This document shows, piece by piece, positions 19,723 through 27,447 of a DNA stretch of 32,173 nt. Below the pieces are notes generated by a model, which saw only the letters and a program-made list of their open reading frames with translations, had not been told where the DNA came from and searched no databases. Made by a program: the position numbers and the translations under genes. The DNA is taken from the NCBI RefSeq assembly GCF_007997035.1, contig NZ_VOSS01000040.1:1-32173 (forward strand), given 5' to 3'. Numbering within the stretch: position 1 is the first letter of the stretch; the number at the start of each line of letters is the position of its first letter. This DNA is from Ralstonia sp. TCR112 (GTDB taxonomy: Bacteria > Pseudomonadota > Gammaproteobacteria > Burkholderiales > Burkholderiaceae).

Positions 19723-20816
19723 GACGCTGCCTCCCGCACAGCGAGCCAATCCGCCCGTTCGGCATCGGTCAGGACCGGCACGACGGCCGTGCCGGTTTCG
19801 GCAGCGGCCACGGCGGCTTCGAGCACAGCCATGACGGCCACCGCCTGAACGGGCGGAACGGGATTTGGGCGCTCGCCGAGGATGGCGTCGCGCACAGCGG
19901 CGTAGTAGGCGCGCTGATCGCCAGCAGGCGTTGCGATGTCGGTTTCGGTGGATGTTGCGCCGTCGATGAGCAGGCTCGCGTCGTCGTCGGCGCCCCAGCC
20001 TTGCGCGCCGGGTTGCATCCCGGCCAGCAGTTGCGCTTCCTGCTGATCCATCCGCCGCTTGATGAACGAACCGCGCGTGCCGTGGACGACCCAGCGCGGC
20101 GAGCCGCCCGCCACCAGCATGCTCGCGTGAAGCACGGCGCGCCGCTCGCCCATTTCCAGGACGACATGCGCCCAATCCGGCGTTTCCGCGCCTGGCCGCT
20201 GGCGTGCGAACGAAGCGCTCACCGCATCGGGCAGGCCAAGCAGTTGCAGCGCCTGGTCGACGAGGTGCGGACCGAGATCAAACCAGATGCCCGTGCCCCG
20301 CCCCGCCTGCTCACGCCAGCGCGCACGCACCTCCGGACGATAACGATCGAAATGCGCCTCGACGTGCATGGCCTCGCCAATGGCGCCGCCCGCCATGGCG
20401 GCTTGCACGGCAAGGAAATCGCTGTCCCAGCGGCGGTTCTGAAACACCGACAGCATGCGCCCCGTCTCCCGCGCCACCCGCGCCAGATGCCGCGCCTCTG
20501 CCAGCGTGACGGTGAACGGCTTGTCCACGACGACATGCTTGCCGGCGCGCAACGCAGCTTCAGCCAACGGCGCGTGGCGGTCGTTTGGCGCGGCAATGAT
20601 GACGAGGTCGACATCTGCGTGCGTGGCCGCCGCTTCGGGCGCGCAGACAACAGCCGGCGGCCGGTCCGCATGCACGGCCTCCGGCCGGGTGGAACCGATG
20701 ACCCGCAAATGCAGCCCCGGCGTGGCGTCGATCAACGCGGCGTGAAAGAGCTTGCCGGCATAACCGTAGCCGATCAAAGCGGCTCTCAATGGCATCTGAT
20801 GTGATGAATGAGACAT
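19719..20816 (-). CDS. Gfo/Idh/MocA-family NAD(P)-dependent oxidoreductase
   Basis: A soluble sugar or polyol dehydrogenase-like enzyme, 365 residues. The Rossmann motif ALIGYGYAGKLFHAAL is at residues 13-28, and DKP (98-100) takes the place of the usual EKP, with K99 as the conserved lysine. The C-terminal domain carries GTGIWFDLGPHLVDQAL, which contains the family D...H pair. By general look it is closest to the YdgJ-type branch of the family. The substrate is not predictable. It starts 246 bp from the TonB receptor gene, divergently, and its stop overlaps the antiporter start (GTGA), which makes these two an operon of unclear logic. Confidence 0.87.
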   Translation of the reverse strand: MSHSSHQMPLRAALIGYGYAGKLFHAALIDATPGLHLRVIGSTRPEAVHADRPPAVVCAPEAAATHADVDLVIIAAPNDRHAPLAEAALRAGKHVVVDKPFTVTLAEARHLARVARETGRMLSVFQNRRWDSDFLAVQAAMAGGAIGEAMHVEAHFDRYRPEVRARWREQAGRGTGIWFDLGPHLVDQALQLLGLPDAVSASFARQRPGAETPDWAHVVLEMGERRAVLHASMLVAGGSPRWVVHGTRGSFIKRRMDQQEAQLLAGMQPGAQGWGADDDASLLIDGATSTETDIATPAGDQRAYYAAVRDAILGERPNPVPPVQAVAVMAVLEAAVAAAETGTAVVPVLTDAERADWLAVREAAS

Positions 20817-20899
20817 GTCGAAAAAATGGCAGAAAACAGGCGAGTCAGACGACGGCGCGGCAACTTGGTGCCCAAAACCTTAGGACGTCGCACAAAAAG

Positions 20900-20921
20900 T
20901 TGCTGGACCCACGGCCAGCAA
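20900..20921. other. Inverted repeat in the oxidoreductase-TonB receptor intergenic region
   Basis: TTGCTGG - 8 nt - CCAGCAA (20900-20906 and 20915-20921) is a perfect 7-bp inverted repeat located 84 bp upstream of the minus-strand oxidoreductase start. It could be a regulator site for that gene or a chance hairpin. Confidence 0.3.
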
Positions 20922-20956
20922 ACGTTGCGTATCGTCAAAAACACGCCTTAACTCTC

Positions 20957-20986
20957 TTGTAAATAGGAATTGTTCTCATTATTATC
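20957..20986 (+). promoter_or_regulatory. Promoter with overlapping Fur-box-like sequence for the TonB receptor
   Basis: TTGTAA (20957-20962) and TATTAT (20980-20985) are 17 bp apart, a reasonable sigma70 promoter. The segment AATTGTTCTCATTATTATC (20968-20986) matches the 19-bp Fur consensus at 12 positions, including the right half CATTATTATC, and covers the spacer and -10 box. Iron-replete Fur would therefore block initiation. This fits the siderophore receptor downstream. Confidence 0.65.
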
Positions 20987-21062
20987 TGCGCCTTCACATT
21001 CTGAAGGCGCCGCACCTCGGGGGAGGGAGTCGCGTCTTACTTTTCACTTTACGGGAACTGCA

Positions 21063-23183
21063 ATGCCGCCGAAACGTTTGTGCCTGTCTCTGGCCGTCCT
21101 TGGAACGCTGCCGTTTGCCCACGTGGCAACTGCCGCCGACACCGTAGCCGCAGCCGATGCGGGCACGTTGCCGACGTCCACGGTCAAGGGCACGCGCAGC
21201 AGCACGAGCTACGACACGCCGATCGCCAACACCGCCACGAAGATTCCCGTGCCGCTGCGTGAGATTCCGCAGTCGGTGAACGTCGTGCCGCGTGCGGTGA
21301 TCCAGGACCAGGGCGCGCTGTCGATCAACGACACGCTGCGCAACGTGCCGGGCGTGTCGGCCTCGCTGGGCGATGCGCAGCGCGACCAGGTGACCATTCG
21401 CGGTTTCTCGTCGATCAACGACCAGTACGTCGACGGCCTGCGCGACGACTCGCTCTACTTCCGCGACCTGTCCAACATCGACCGCATTGAAGTGTTGAAG
21501 GGTCCGGCGGCCGTGCTGTACGGACGAGGCTCGTCCGGCGGCATCATCAACCGCGTGACCAAGAAACCGCTGGCCACGCCGCTGGCCGAGGTGGGCGTGG
21601 TGGTGGGCACCGAGCAGCAGAAGCGCGCCGAGTTCGACCTGAACACGTCCATCAACGACGACGCCATTCGCGCGCGCATCACCGGTGCGGTCGAGGATTC
21701 GGGCGGCTTCCGCAACGACTATTTCCTGCGCCGCCAGGCGATCTCCCCGTCGTTCCTGTTCAACCTGGCGCCCGATACCAAGCTGACGGTGCAGTTCGAT
21801 TACCTGCACGACAAGCGCATCGCTGACCAGGGCGTGCCGTCGTATCGCGGTCGTCCGGTGAACGTTCCCATCGAGACGCGCTACGGCTCGGCTGATGCGG
21901 GCGCCGGCAATGTGGAATCCACCGTCAAGAGCGTGACCGGCACGCTGGACCACCGCTTCAACGACAAATGGTCGTTCCACAGCGTGGTGCGCAACTACGA
22001 ATACTCGCTCGGCCGCAACAACTACACGACGGTCAGCCGCGTCACCGATGGGCCGATCCCGACCGTCACGCTCGCCGTCAACCAGCGCAACCGCAACGAC
22101 CGCGGCACGCTGTGGCAGAACGAGTTGACGCAGAAGGCCGAGACCTGGGGCATCCAGCACACGCTGCTGTACGGCATCGAGCTGGGCTACCAGGACAAGA
22201 GCGACCGTGTGGCTGCCGCACCAGGCAGCACGACGTACAACCTGTTCAACCCGACGCTGCAGGTGTTGCCGACTGTGCCCGGCAACGCGGTGCCGACGAA
22301 CTACGGCCTCTCGCACAACGAGACGTATGCAGCGTACGTGCAGGACCTGATCAAGTTTTCGCCGCAATGGACGGTGCTCGCCGGCCTGCGCTATGAAATC
22401 CTCAAGCAGAGCCGCGACGACCTGACCCCGCGCAATGTCGATCTGTCACGCACCGACAAGCCGGTCAGCCCGCGCTTCGGCGTTGTGTATCACCCGATCG
22501 AGCCGCTCTCGCTGTACGCGTCGTACAGCCGCTCGTTCCAGCCGCTGGCCGATAGCTTCACCTTCTTCCCGAACAGCGGCGCGCTGGCTCCGCAATCGAC
22601 CACGAACTACGAGATCGGCGCCAAGTACGATCTTTCGGCCGGCGCGAGCGTCACGGCCGCGCTGTTCGACATGAAGCAGACCAACCTGACAGCAGCCGAC
22701 CCGGTCACGCTGCTCGGTGTGCCCATCGGCACGCAACGCACGCGCGGGCTGGAGCTGTCGTTCACGGGCGAGATCGTGAAGACCTGGTCGCTGATGGCGA
22801 GCTATGCCTACCTGAACGGCCGCCTGGAAAACCCGAACGACCGCAGCGGCGGTGTGGCCGTCAACGGCAACCAGCCGTCGCTCACGCCGCGGCATAGCGG
22901 CTCGGTGTGGCTCAAGCACGATCTGCCGAACGGCTTCTACGTAGCGGGTGGTGTGCGTGCGGAAGCTGCGCGTTACGCATCGCAGTACAACCTGACGACG
23001 CTGCCCGGCTACATGACCGTCGACCTGGGTGCCGGCTATCGCAGCAAGCACCTTGATGTCACGCTGAACCTGCAGAACCTGTTCAACCGCGCCTACTACG
23101 TGTCGGCGCATGGCGGCGCCGAGAACTACAACATGCCGGGTGCCCCGCGCATGGCGCTGCTGGGCGTGCGCTACAAGATGTAA
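21063..23183 (+). CDS. TonB-dependent siderophore receptor
   Basis: An outer-membrane gated beta-barrel that imports ferric siderophores using TonB energy; 706 residues with a signal peptide (about 1-28, ending AHVATAADT). The N-terminal plug follows: REIPQSVNVVPRAVIQDQGA, NDTLRNVPGVSAS, VTIRGFSSIN and IDRIEVLKGPAAVLYGRGSSGGIINRVTKKP are classic plug motifs of siderophore receptors. The barrel runs from about residue 190 to the end, closing with NLFNRAYYVSA...GAPRMALLGVRYKM and an uncharged C-terminal Met. No signalling extension precedes the plug, so control is likely through Fur at 20957-20986 rather than a FecI-type sigma factor. I chose ATG 21063 because it starts the signal peptide. By general look it resembles Fiu-type catecholate receptors, but the ligand is not decided. 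Confidence 0.93.
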   Translation: MPPKRLCLSLAVLGTLPFAHVATAADTVAAADAGTLPTSTVKGTRSSTSYDTPIANTATKIPVPLREIPQSVNVVPRAVIQDQGALSINDTLRNVPGVSASLGDAQRDQVTIRGFSSINDQYVDGLRDDSLYFRDLSNIDRIEVLKGPAAVLYGRGSSGGIINRVTKKPLATPLAEVGVVVGTEQQKRAEFDLNTSINDDAIRARITGAVEDSGGFRNDYFLRRQAISPSFLFNLAPDTKLTVQFDYLHDKRIADQGVPSYRGRPVNVPIETRYGSADAGAGNVESTVKSVTGTLDHRFNDKWSFHSVVRNYEYSLGRNNYTTVSRVTDGPIPTVTLAVNQRNRNDRGTLWQNELTQKAETWGIQHTLLYGIELGYQDKSDRVAAAPGSTTYNLFNPTLQVLPTVPGNAVPTNYGLSHNETYAAYVQDLIKFSPQWTVLAGLRYEILKQSRDDLTPRNVDLSRTDKPVSPRFGVVYHPIEPLSLYASYSRSFQPLADSFTFFPNSGALAPQSTTNYEIGAKYDLSAGASVTAALFDMKQTNLTAADPVTLLGVPIGTQRTRGLELSFTGEIVKTWSLMASYAYLNGRLENPNDRSGGVAVNGNQPSLTPRHSGSVWLKHDLPNGFYVAGGVRAEAARYASQYNLTTLPGYMTVDLGAGYRSKHLDVTLNLQNLFNRAYYVSAHGGAENYNMPGAPRMALLGVRYKM

Positions 23184-23205
23184 GCGCCGAACAGGCGAAC
23201 AAGCG

Positions 23206-24348
23206 ATGCTGCGACAGGTGCTCTTCCGCTTGCACTGGCTGATCGGGTTGTCAGCCAGCGTGGTGCTGGCCATCGTTGGCGCTACCGGCGCGCTGATGGC
23301 CTACGAAGATGAACTGCTGCGCGCGCTCAATCCCGGCGTGCTCACCCTGCCCGCGCGCAGCGGCCCTGCGCCGACGTTGCCACAGGTGGCTGCGCAGGCG
23401 CGTGCGGCCATACCGGATCGCCCCGTCACCTTCATCACCGCTGCGTCCGACCCAACCGAGCCGTGGCGCGTCTGGTACGCCTGGCCGCCCGGCAAACACG
23501 GCGGCAGCAGCCGCGGAGAGCTGCGCTACATCGATGCCGCTACCGGCACCTTGCTGCCCGAGGCGCGCGCGCAGCGCTTCTTTGCCACCGTGAAGTTGCT
23601 GCATCGAACGCTGCTGGCTGATGAGATCGGCAAGCAGATCGTCGGAGCCAGCACGGTGGGGCTTGTCGTGATGGCCCTCTCGGGCCTGTACCTGCGTTGG
23701 CCGCGTCGCGTCTCGAACTGGCGAAGCTGGCTCGTCATCCGATGGAGTCGCGCCGGTCGCATCCGCTGGTGGGACGTGCATACCGTCATCGGTACGCTGG
23801 TGTTGCCGCTGTATTTGCTCGCCGCCTTCAGCGGGTTGTATTGGGCGTATGACTGGTACCGCGATGGCCTGCAGCGCCTGGCCGGCATGCCGGTTGTCGC
23901 CAAGGCAAAACCGGTGGAAGGCGCGCGACAACCGCTCGACGGTGCGGCATTGGAGCGCACGTGGAACGTTTTCCTGGCCAACGCGTCAAACTACGGAACC
24001 GCCACCCTGCGTATTGACGATGCCCGCACCGGCAAGGTCGATATCAACTGGCTCCCGGCCGATGCACCGCACGACCGCGCCTTCAACCGTTTGACGCTTG
24101 ACGCCGGCACCGGCGCCGTCATCCGCAACGAATCCTTCGCCGACAAGCCGCCGATGCAACGCCTGCTGGCCGGGATGTTGCCGCTCCACAATGGACGCTA
24201 CTTCGGACCCATCGGCGTCGTGCTAGTGTTGATCGGAGCGTTGATGCTGCCGGTGTTTGCGGCAACGGGGTGGTGGCTCTATCTGGATCGGCGCCGACGC
24301 GCGCAACCGCAGCGCAAACACGCATCCGCAGCGACACGTCCTTGCTGA
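23206..24348 (+). CDS. PepSY-associated transmembrane protein, probable siderophore-iron reductase
   Basis: An inner-membrane protein of 380 residues with four main hydrophobic segments: [20 protein letters not shown] near the N-terminus, [37 protein letters not shown] and a C-terminal [24 protein letters not shown] periplasmic PepSY-like region lies after the first. Histidines next to the helices ([30 protein letters not shown]) are placed as heme ligands are in related proteins. The family includes PiuB and FoxB, and FoxB reduces siderophore-bound iron in the cytoplasmic membrane. The gene follows the TonB receptor after 22 bp, and the pair is the usual receptor plus reductase unit. ATG 23206 starts the typical sequence [14 protein letters not shown]. 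Confidence 0.9.
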   Translation: MLRQVLFRLHWLIGLSASVVLAIVGATGALMAYEDELLRALNPGVLTLPARSGPAPTLPQVAAQARAAIPDRPVTFITAASDPTEPWRVWYAWPPGKHGGSSRGELRYIDAATGTLLPEARAQRFFATVKLLHRTLLADEIGKQIVGASTVGLVVMALSGLYLRWPRRVSNWRSWLVIRWSRAGRIRWWDVHTVIGTLVLPLYLLAAFSGLYWAYDWYRDGLQRLAGMPVVAKAKPVEGARQPLDGAALERTWNVFLANASNYGTATLRIDDARTGKVDINWLPADAPHDRAFNRLTLDAGTGAVIRNESFADKPPMQRLLAGMLPLHNGRYFGPIGVVLVLIGALMLPVFAATGWWLYLDRRRRAQPQRKHASAATRPC

Positions 24349-24403
24349 CAACGTAGGGGCAGCGACGCGATGTCGGGCGCCTCAACACAACAAGGACAAC
24401 ATC

Positions 24404-24946
24404 ATGGTGATCGAAAAATCCCGCGACCTCTGCCTGCGCCCCCTCGAGCGCAACGACCTGCGTTTCGTGCACGAGCTGAACAACGACGCGAAGATCATGC
24501 GTTATTGGTTCGAAGAGCCGTACGAAACCTTTACTGAACTCTCGCAACTCTACGACCGCCACGTGCACGACCAGCGCGAGCGCCGCTTCATCTGTGAAAA
24601 CGACGCCGGCGAAGCCGTGGGTCTGGTCGAGTTGATGGAGTTGAACTACATCCACCGCCGCGGCGAATTCCAGATCATCATCGCGCCCGGCTGGCAAGGT
24701 CACGGCTATGCGTCAACCGCGACGCGACTGGCCGTCGACTATGCGTTCATGGTGCTGAATCTGCACAAGCTGTATCTCGTTGTCGACGTGGTGAACGAAC
24801 GCGCGATCCACGTGTACGAGAAATGCGGTTTCCAGCGCGAAGGCGAGCTGATCGAAGAGTTCTTCAGCAACGGCGCGTATCACAACGCGCTGCGCATGTG
24901 CGTGTTCCAGCGCGATTACGTCAAGTCGATCCGCGGCGCCAACTGA
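24404..24946 (+). CDS. speG: Spermidine N1-acetyltransferase
   Basis: A GNAT acetyltransferase that acetylates spermidine or spermine with acetyl-CoA, lowering polyamine toxicity and controlling free polyamine level. The 180 residues align along their whole length with E. coli SpeG as I recall it: [51 protein letters not shown] and the final [17 protein letters not shown]. The acetyl-CoA loop is [10 protein letters not shown] (about 105-114), and the Tyr of the catalytic region is in [13 protein letters not shown] precedes ATG 24404. It converges on the ArsR-like regulator with 17 bp between the stops. It lies 55 bp after the PepSY gene and may be co-transcribed with it. Confidence 0.93.
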   Translation: MVIEKSRDLCLRPLERNDLRFVHELNNDAKIMRYWFEEPYETFTELSQLYDRHVHDQRERRFICENDAGEAVGLVELMELNYIHRRGEFQIIIAPGWQGHGYASTATRLAVDYAFMVLNLHKLYLVVDVVNERAIHVYEKCGFQREGELIEEFFSNGAYHNALRMCVFQRDYVKSIRGAN

Positions 24947-24963
24947 CGCACAACAGCACGGCC

Positions 24964-25680
24964 CTACGCCGTGCGCAGCCACGCATGCAGTTCGCGCTGC
25001 CCGACCTCGGTCATGTTGAGGGCCCGCGAATGCTTTTGCCGCGCCAGCCACCCCAGCGCGATGCAGCGCTCCGCCACGGCGGCCCCGAGCGCGCCTGCCA
25101 GATGCGGGCGACGTTCGCTCCAATCCATGCAGCCGTAAGCAAAGCGGCGTCGGCCATTGCGCAGTGCATTCACGTCGACGCCGATGGCGGCCAGCGCCTG
25201 CTCACCTTCGGGCGTGACGTCGTAGGCGCCATGCGTTTCATCGAGCTGCGTCAGCCAGCCGCGCGACAGCAATTTCTCCGACACCTCCGTGCCGAGCTGC
25301 CCGGCCAGGTGGTCATAGCACAGGCGTGCGGCACGCAGGTTTTCGGGCACGGCTGAGCGCCGCGGGTCCGCCGGTTTTTCAGGTGCGACCACCAGCAGCG
25401 ATTCGATCATCTCCGCCACCGCCGGAGAGCGCAGCCCGAAGTACTTGTAGCGTCCGCTCGACAACGAGGTGATAAGCGCATCGGCCTCGAGCCGGCGCAA
25501 GTGCGCGCTGGCCGTGGCGGGCTCCACACCGGCGCCGTAGGCGAGTTCCTTGGCGGTGAGCGAGCGGCCTTCCATCAACAGCAGCAGCATGCGGATCCGG
25601 GTCGGATCACCAATGGTGGCGGCCACGCGGCCGATGTCCGGCTGGGTTGTCGATGCGGTGGCTGGGGAAGATGCGGTCAT
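24964..25680 (-). CDS. ArsR-like winged-helix transcriptional regulator
   Basis: A 238-residue DNA-binding protein. Residues about 14-90 form an ArsR-type winged helix: VAATIGDPTRIRMLLLLMEGRSLTAKELAYGAGVEPATASAHLRRLEADALI. The rest, about 100-238, is a helical extension ending FAYGCMDWSERRPHLAGALGAAVAE...LGWL. The metal-binding CVC motif of metal-sensing ArsR proteins is missing, so a small-molecule or redox signal is more likely. Cysteines occur in ARLCYDHL and FAYGCMDW. Start ATG 25680 directly precedes the domain; the open frame upstream to 26055 runs through the divergent gene and is not used. It is divergent from the P450-like gene (86 bp), which it probably controls together with the ABM gene. 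Confidence 0.88.
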   Translation of the reverse strand: MTASSPATASTTQPDIGRVAATIGDPTRIRMLLLLMEGRSLTAKELAYGAGVEPATASAHLRRLEADALITSLSSGRYKYFGLRSPAVAEMIESLLVVAPEKPADPRRSAVPENLRAARLCYDHLAGQLGTEVSEKLLSRGWLTQLDETHGAYDVTPEGEQALAAIGVDVNALRNGRRRFAYGCMDWSERRPHLAGALGAAVAERCIALGWLARQKHSRALNMTEVGQRELHAWLRTA

Positions 25681-25737
25681 GGTTCGATGGAGACCAAACT
25701 GTTGGCGCGTGACAGGCGGGCGGCCAGTCCAGAGAAT

Positions 25738-25755
25738 GGGAGCCATCTTACTCCC
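25738..25755. promoter_or_regulatory. Short inverted repeat before the P450-like gene
   Basis: GGGAG - 8 nt - CTCCC (25738-25742 and 25751-25755) lies 11-29 bp before ATG 25767, in the divergent region shared with the ArsR-like gene. It may be part of that regulator's operator, or a leader hairpin near the ribosome binding site. The GGGAG could not itself serve as Shine-Dalgarno at this distance. Confidence 0.3.
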
Positions 25756-25766
25756 GCCCCACGCTG

Positions 25767-26903
25767 ATGACCGCCCTCGACACCGCCCCGCCCGCCGACG
25801 TGCTGCAAGCCATCGTGCATGCCGACCCCGCGCCCTACTACGCCGAACTGGCCGCCACGCGTCCGTTCTTCTTCGATGCCACGCTCGGCTGGTGGGTGGC
25901 CGCCGGCGCCGAAGCCGTCGATGCCGTGCTGGGCAGCGCCGCGTGTCGCGTACGGCCTGCAGAAGAGCCGGTGCCCAAGGCCGTGGCGGCAACGCCCACG
26001 GGCGCATTTTTTGGCCGCCTCGTGCGCCAGATCGACGGGCCGGATCACAGCACACGCAAAGCCAAGGTGATGGCCGCGTTGGGCCGGCTGGATGTATCGG
26101 CGCTGGCCAGCCGCGCGCAGCGGCAAGCGCGCGCTACTCTGCCCGACGCAGCGAGCCTGGATGCCGCGCTGGATACCGATGCCCACTTTCGCGTGCCGCT
26201 CGCCACGATGGCGCAAACGCTGCTGGGCGATCACGCCGATGCACCTGCCTGCCAGGCCGACATTGCCGCCTACCTGGCCGCGTTGGGCCCGGGGGCCAGC
26301 GCAGGGGTGGTCGCGCAGGCCGATGCCGCCGTGGGCCGCCTGCAGCAGCGCTTTGCCGACTCGCCGTTCGCCGGCGGTGACGATGACAACGACGCCGACA
26401 TCGCCAATCTCGCCGCCCTGCTCGCGCAAACCTACGACGCCTGCGCCGGGCTGCTTGGCAACTGCATCGTTGCGCTGTCGCGGCACGCCGGGTTGACTGC
26501 CCGGCTGCGCGCGCAGCCGCTCGCCATCGAGCCTTTTGTGCGTGAAGTCCTGCGCCGCGATGCGCCGGTGCAGAACACGCGCCGCTTCGTCGCGCACGAT
26601 ATCGCGCTGCTCGACCAGCCGCTGCGCGCCGGCGACAAGATCCTGGTGGTGCTGGCCGCCGCCAACGTGGATGGCACAACCAACCCGGACCCACTACGCT
26701 TCGACATCGACCGCGCAGCGCCGCGCCTGTGGACGTCGGCGGCGCGCGCACCGCTGCCCGCCGACGCATTGGCAACCACCATCGCGCGCGAAACGGTGCA
26801 GCATCTGCTGAGCCTGCCGGGTGTCGACCGATGGCTCGCCGGCCTTGGCAAGTTGACATACCGCCCCTCGCCCAATGCGCGCATTCCCCGCTTTCAAGCT
26901 TGA
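25767..26903 (+). CDS. Cytochrome P450-family protein with a disrupted heme-ligand loop
   Basis: A 378-residue protein with P450 landmarks: helix-I-like AQTYDACAGLLGNC (about 220-233), the helix-K ExxR as E260-V-L-R263, the NTRRF segment and FDIDR (312-316). The heme-binding loop FGxGxHxCxG should follow. Instead the frame reads LWTSAARAPLPADALATTIA, with L330 (26754-26756) where the heme-ligating Cys is expected, then the normal helix L. The +1 frame codes AHRCP at 26746-26760, with Cys at 26755-26757. About three lost bases (two before and one after) would convert a normal loop into what is seen. The protein is therefore either a P450 damaged by indels, real or from sequencing, or a heme-free P450-fold protein. 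It is followed by an ABM-domain gene 48 bp on and is divergent from an ArsR-like regulator. Substrate unknown. Confidence 0.75.
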   Translation: MTALDTAPPADVLQAIVHADPAPYYAELAATRPFFFDATLGWWVAAGAEAVDAVLGSAACRVRPAEEPVPKAVAATPTGAFFGRLVRQIDGPDHSTRKAKVMAALGRLDVSALASRAQRQARATLPDAASLDAALDTDAHFRVPLATMAQTLLGDHADAPACQADIAAYLAALGPGASAGVVAQADAAVGRLQQRFADSPFAGGDDDNDADIANLAALLAQTYDACAGLLGNCIVALSRHAGLTARLRAQPLAIEPFVREVLRRDAPVQNTRRFVAHDIALLDQPLRAGDKILVVLAAANVDGTTNPDPLRFDIDRAAPRLWTSAARAPLPADALATTIARETVQHLLSLPGVDRWLAGLGKLTYRPSPNARIPRFQA

Positions 26904-26951
26904 AGTTGCACCCCCGAACGCATCACGAAAACACCCCACAGGAGACTTGCC

Positions 26952-27295
26952 ATGATCGCCGTCATCTTTGAAGTCGAGCCTGCACAAGGCCAGCGCGACA
27001 CCTACCTCAACCTTGCCGCACGGCTGAAGCCCCTGCTCGAGCAGTCGATGGCTTCATCTCGGTGGAGCGCTTCCAGAGCATCACCAATCCGGACAAGATG
27101 CTCTCGCTGTCGTTCTTTCGCGATGAAGAGGCCGTCAAGGCCTGGCGCAACATGGAGCAGCACCGCGGCGCGCAGCACGTCGGCCGCGACCACGCGTTTG
27201 CCGACTACCGCCTGCGCATCGCCCACGTGGTGCGCGACTACGGCATGACCGAGCGCGACGAAGCCCCGACCGACAGCCGCGCCGAGCACGCTTGA
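26952..27295 (+). pseudogene. ABM-domain (antibiotic biosynthesis monooxygenase-like) protein, one-base frameshift
   Basis: A small dimeric ferredoxin-like-fold protein of the ABM family. It starts at ATG 26952 with AGGAGA 6 nt upstream. The first frame gives MIAVIFEVEPAQGQRDTYLN...LLEQ and then loses sense. The second frame continues VERFQSITNPDKMLSLSFFRDEEAVKAW...HAFADYRLRIAHVVRDYG to the stop at 27293-27295. One base is missing between 27044 and 27045: CAG TCG ATG GCT in the sequence, where CAG NTC GAT GGC would restore LEQ(I/V/L/F)DGFISVERF. Repaired, it has 114 residues, a normal size. ABM proteins are monooxygenases or heme-degrading enzymes, and the tie to the adjacent P450-like gene suggests a common oxidative pathway. 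Confidence 0.85.
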
Positions 27296-27300
27296 GCGCA

Positions 27301-27323
27301 GGGCCGCGCACCTCTGCGGGCCC
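27301..27323 (+). terminator. Possible terminator after the ABM gene
   Basis: GGGCCGC ... GCGGGCCC (27301-27307 and 27316-27323) forms a GC-rich stem with one bulge, 6 bp after the stop. A short T-run (CTTTT) occurs only 13 nt later, so it is weak as an intrinsic terminator. Confidence 0.35.
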
Positions 27324-27447
27324 GATGTGACGCCTTTTGCGCCCGCCGGGCACCACCTTTGCTTAACCAGTCAGAACCTGCACGGCCGAGCACGCCGCAT
27401 CACGGCCCCGGCATGCTGCCGTGCGCAACGATTGCAAAGGAATTGTC

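Noticed and set aside
18025-19848. 600-codon open frame on the plus strand opposite the antiporter
   Set aside because: Composition of repeated Gln, His and Arg and no domain signal; an antisense shadow of the CPA1 gene.
19723-20175. N-terminal extension of the antiporter frame by 151 codons
   Set aside because: It lies inside the oxidoreductase gene in another frame; the GTG at 19722 has a good ribosome binding site and is followed by the first membrane helix.
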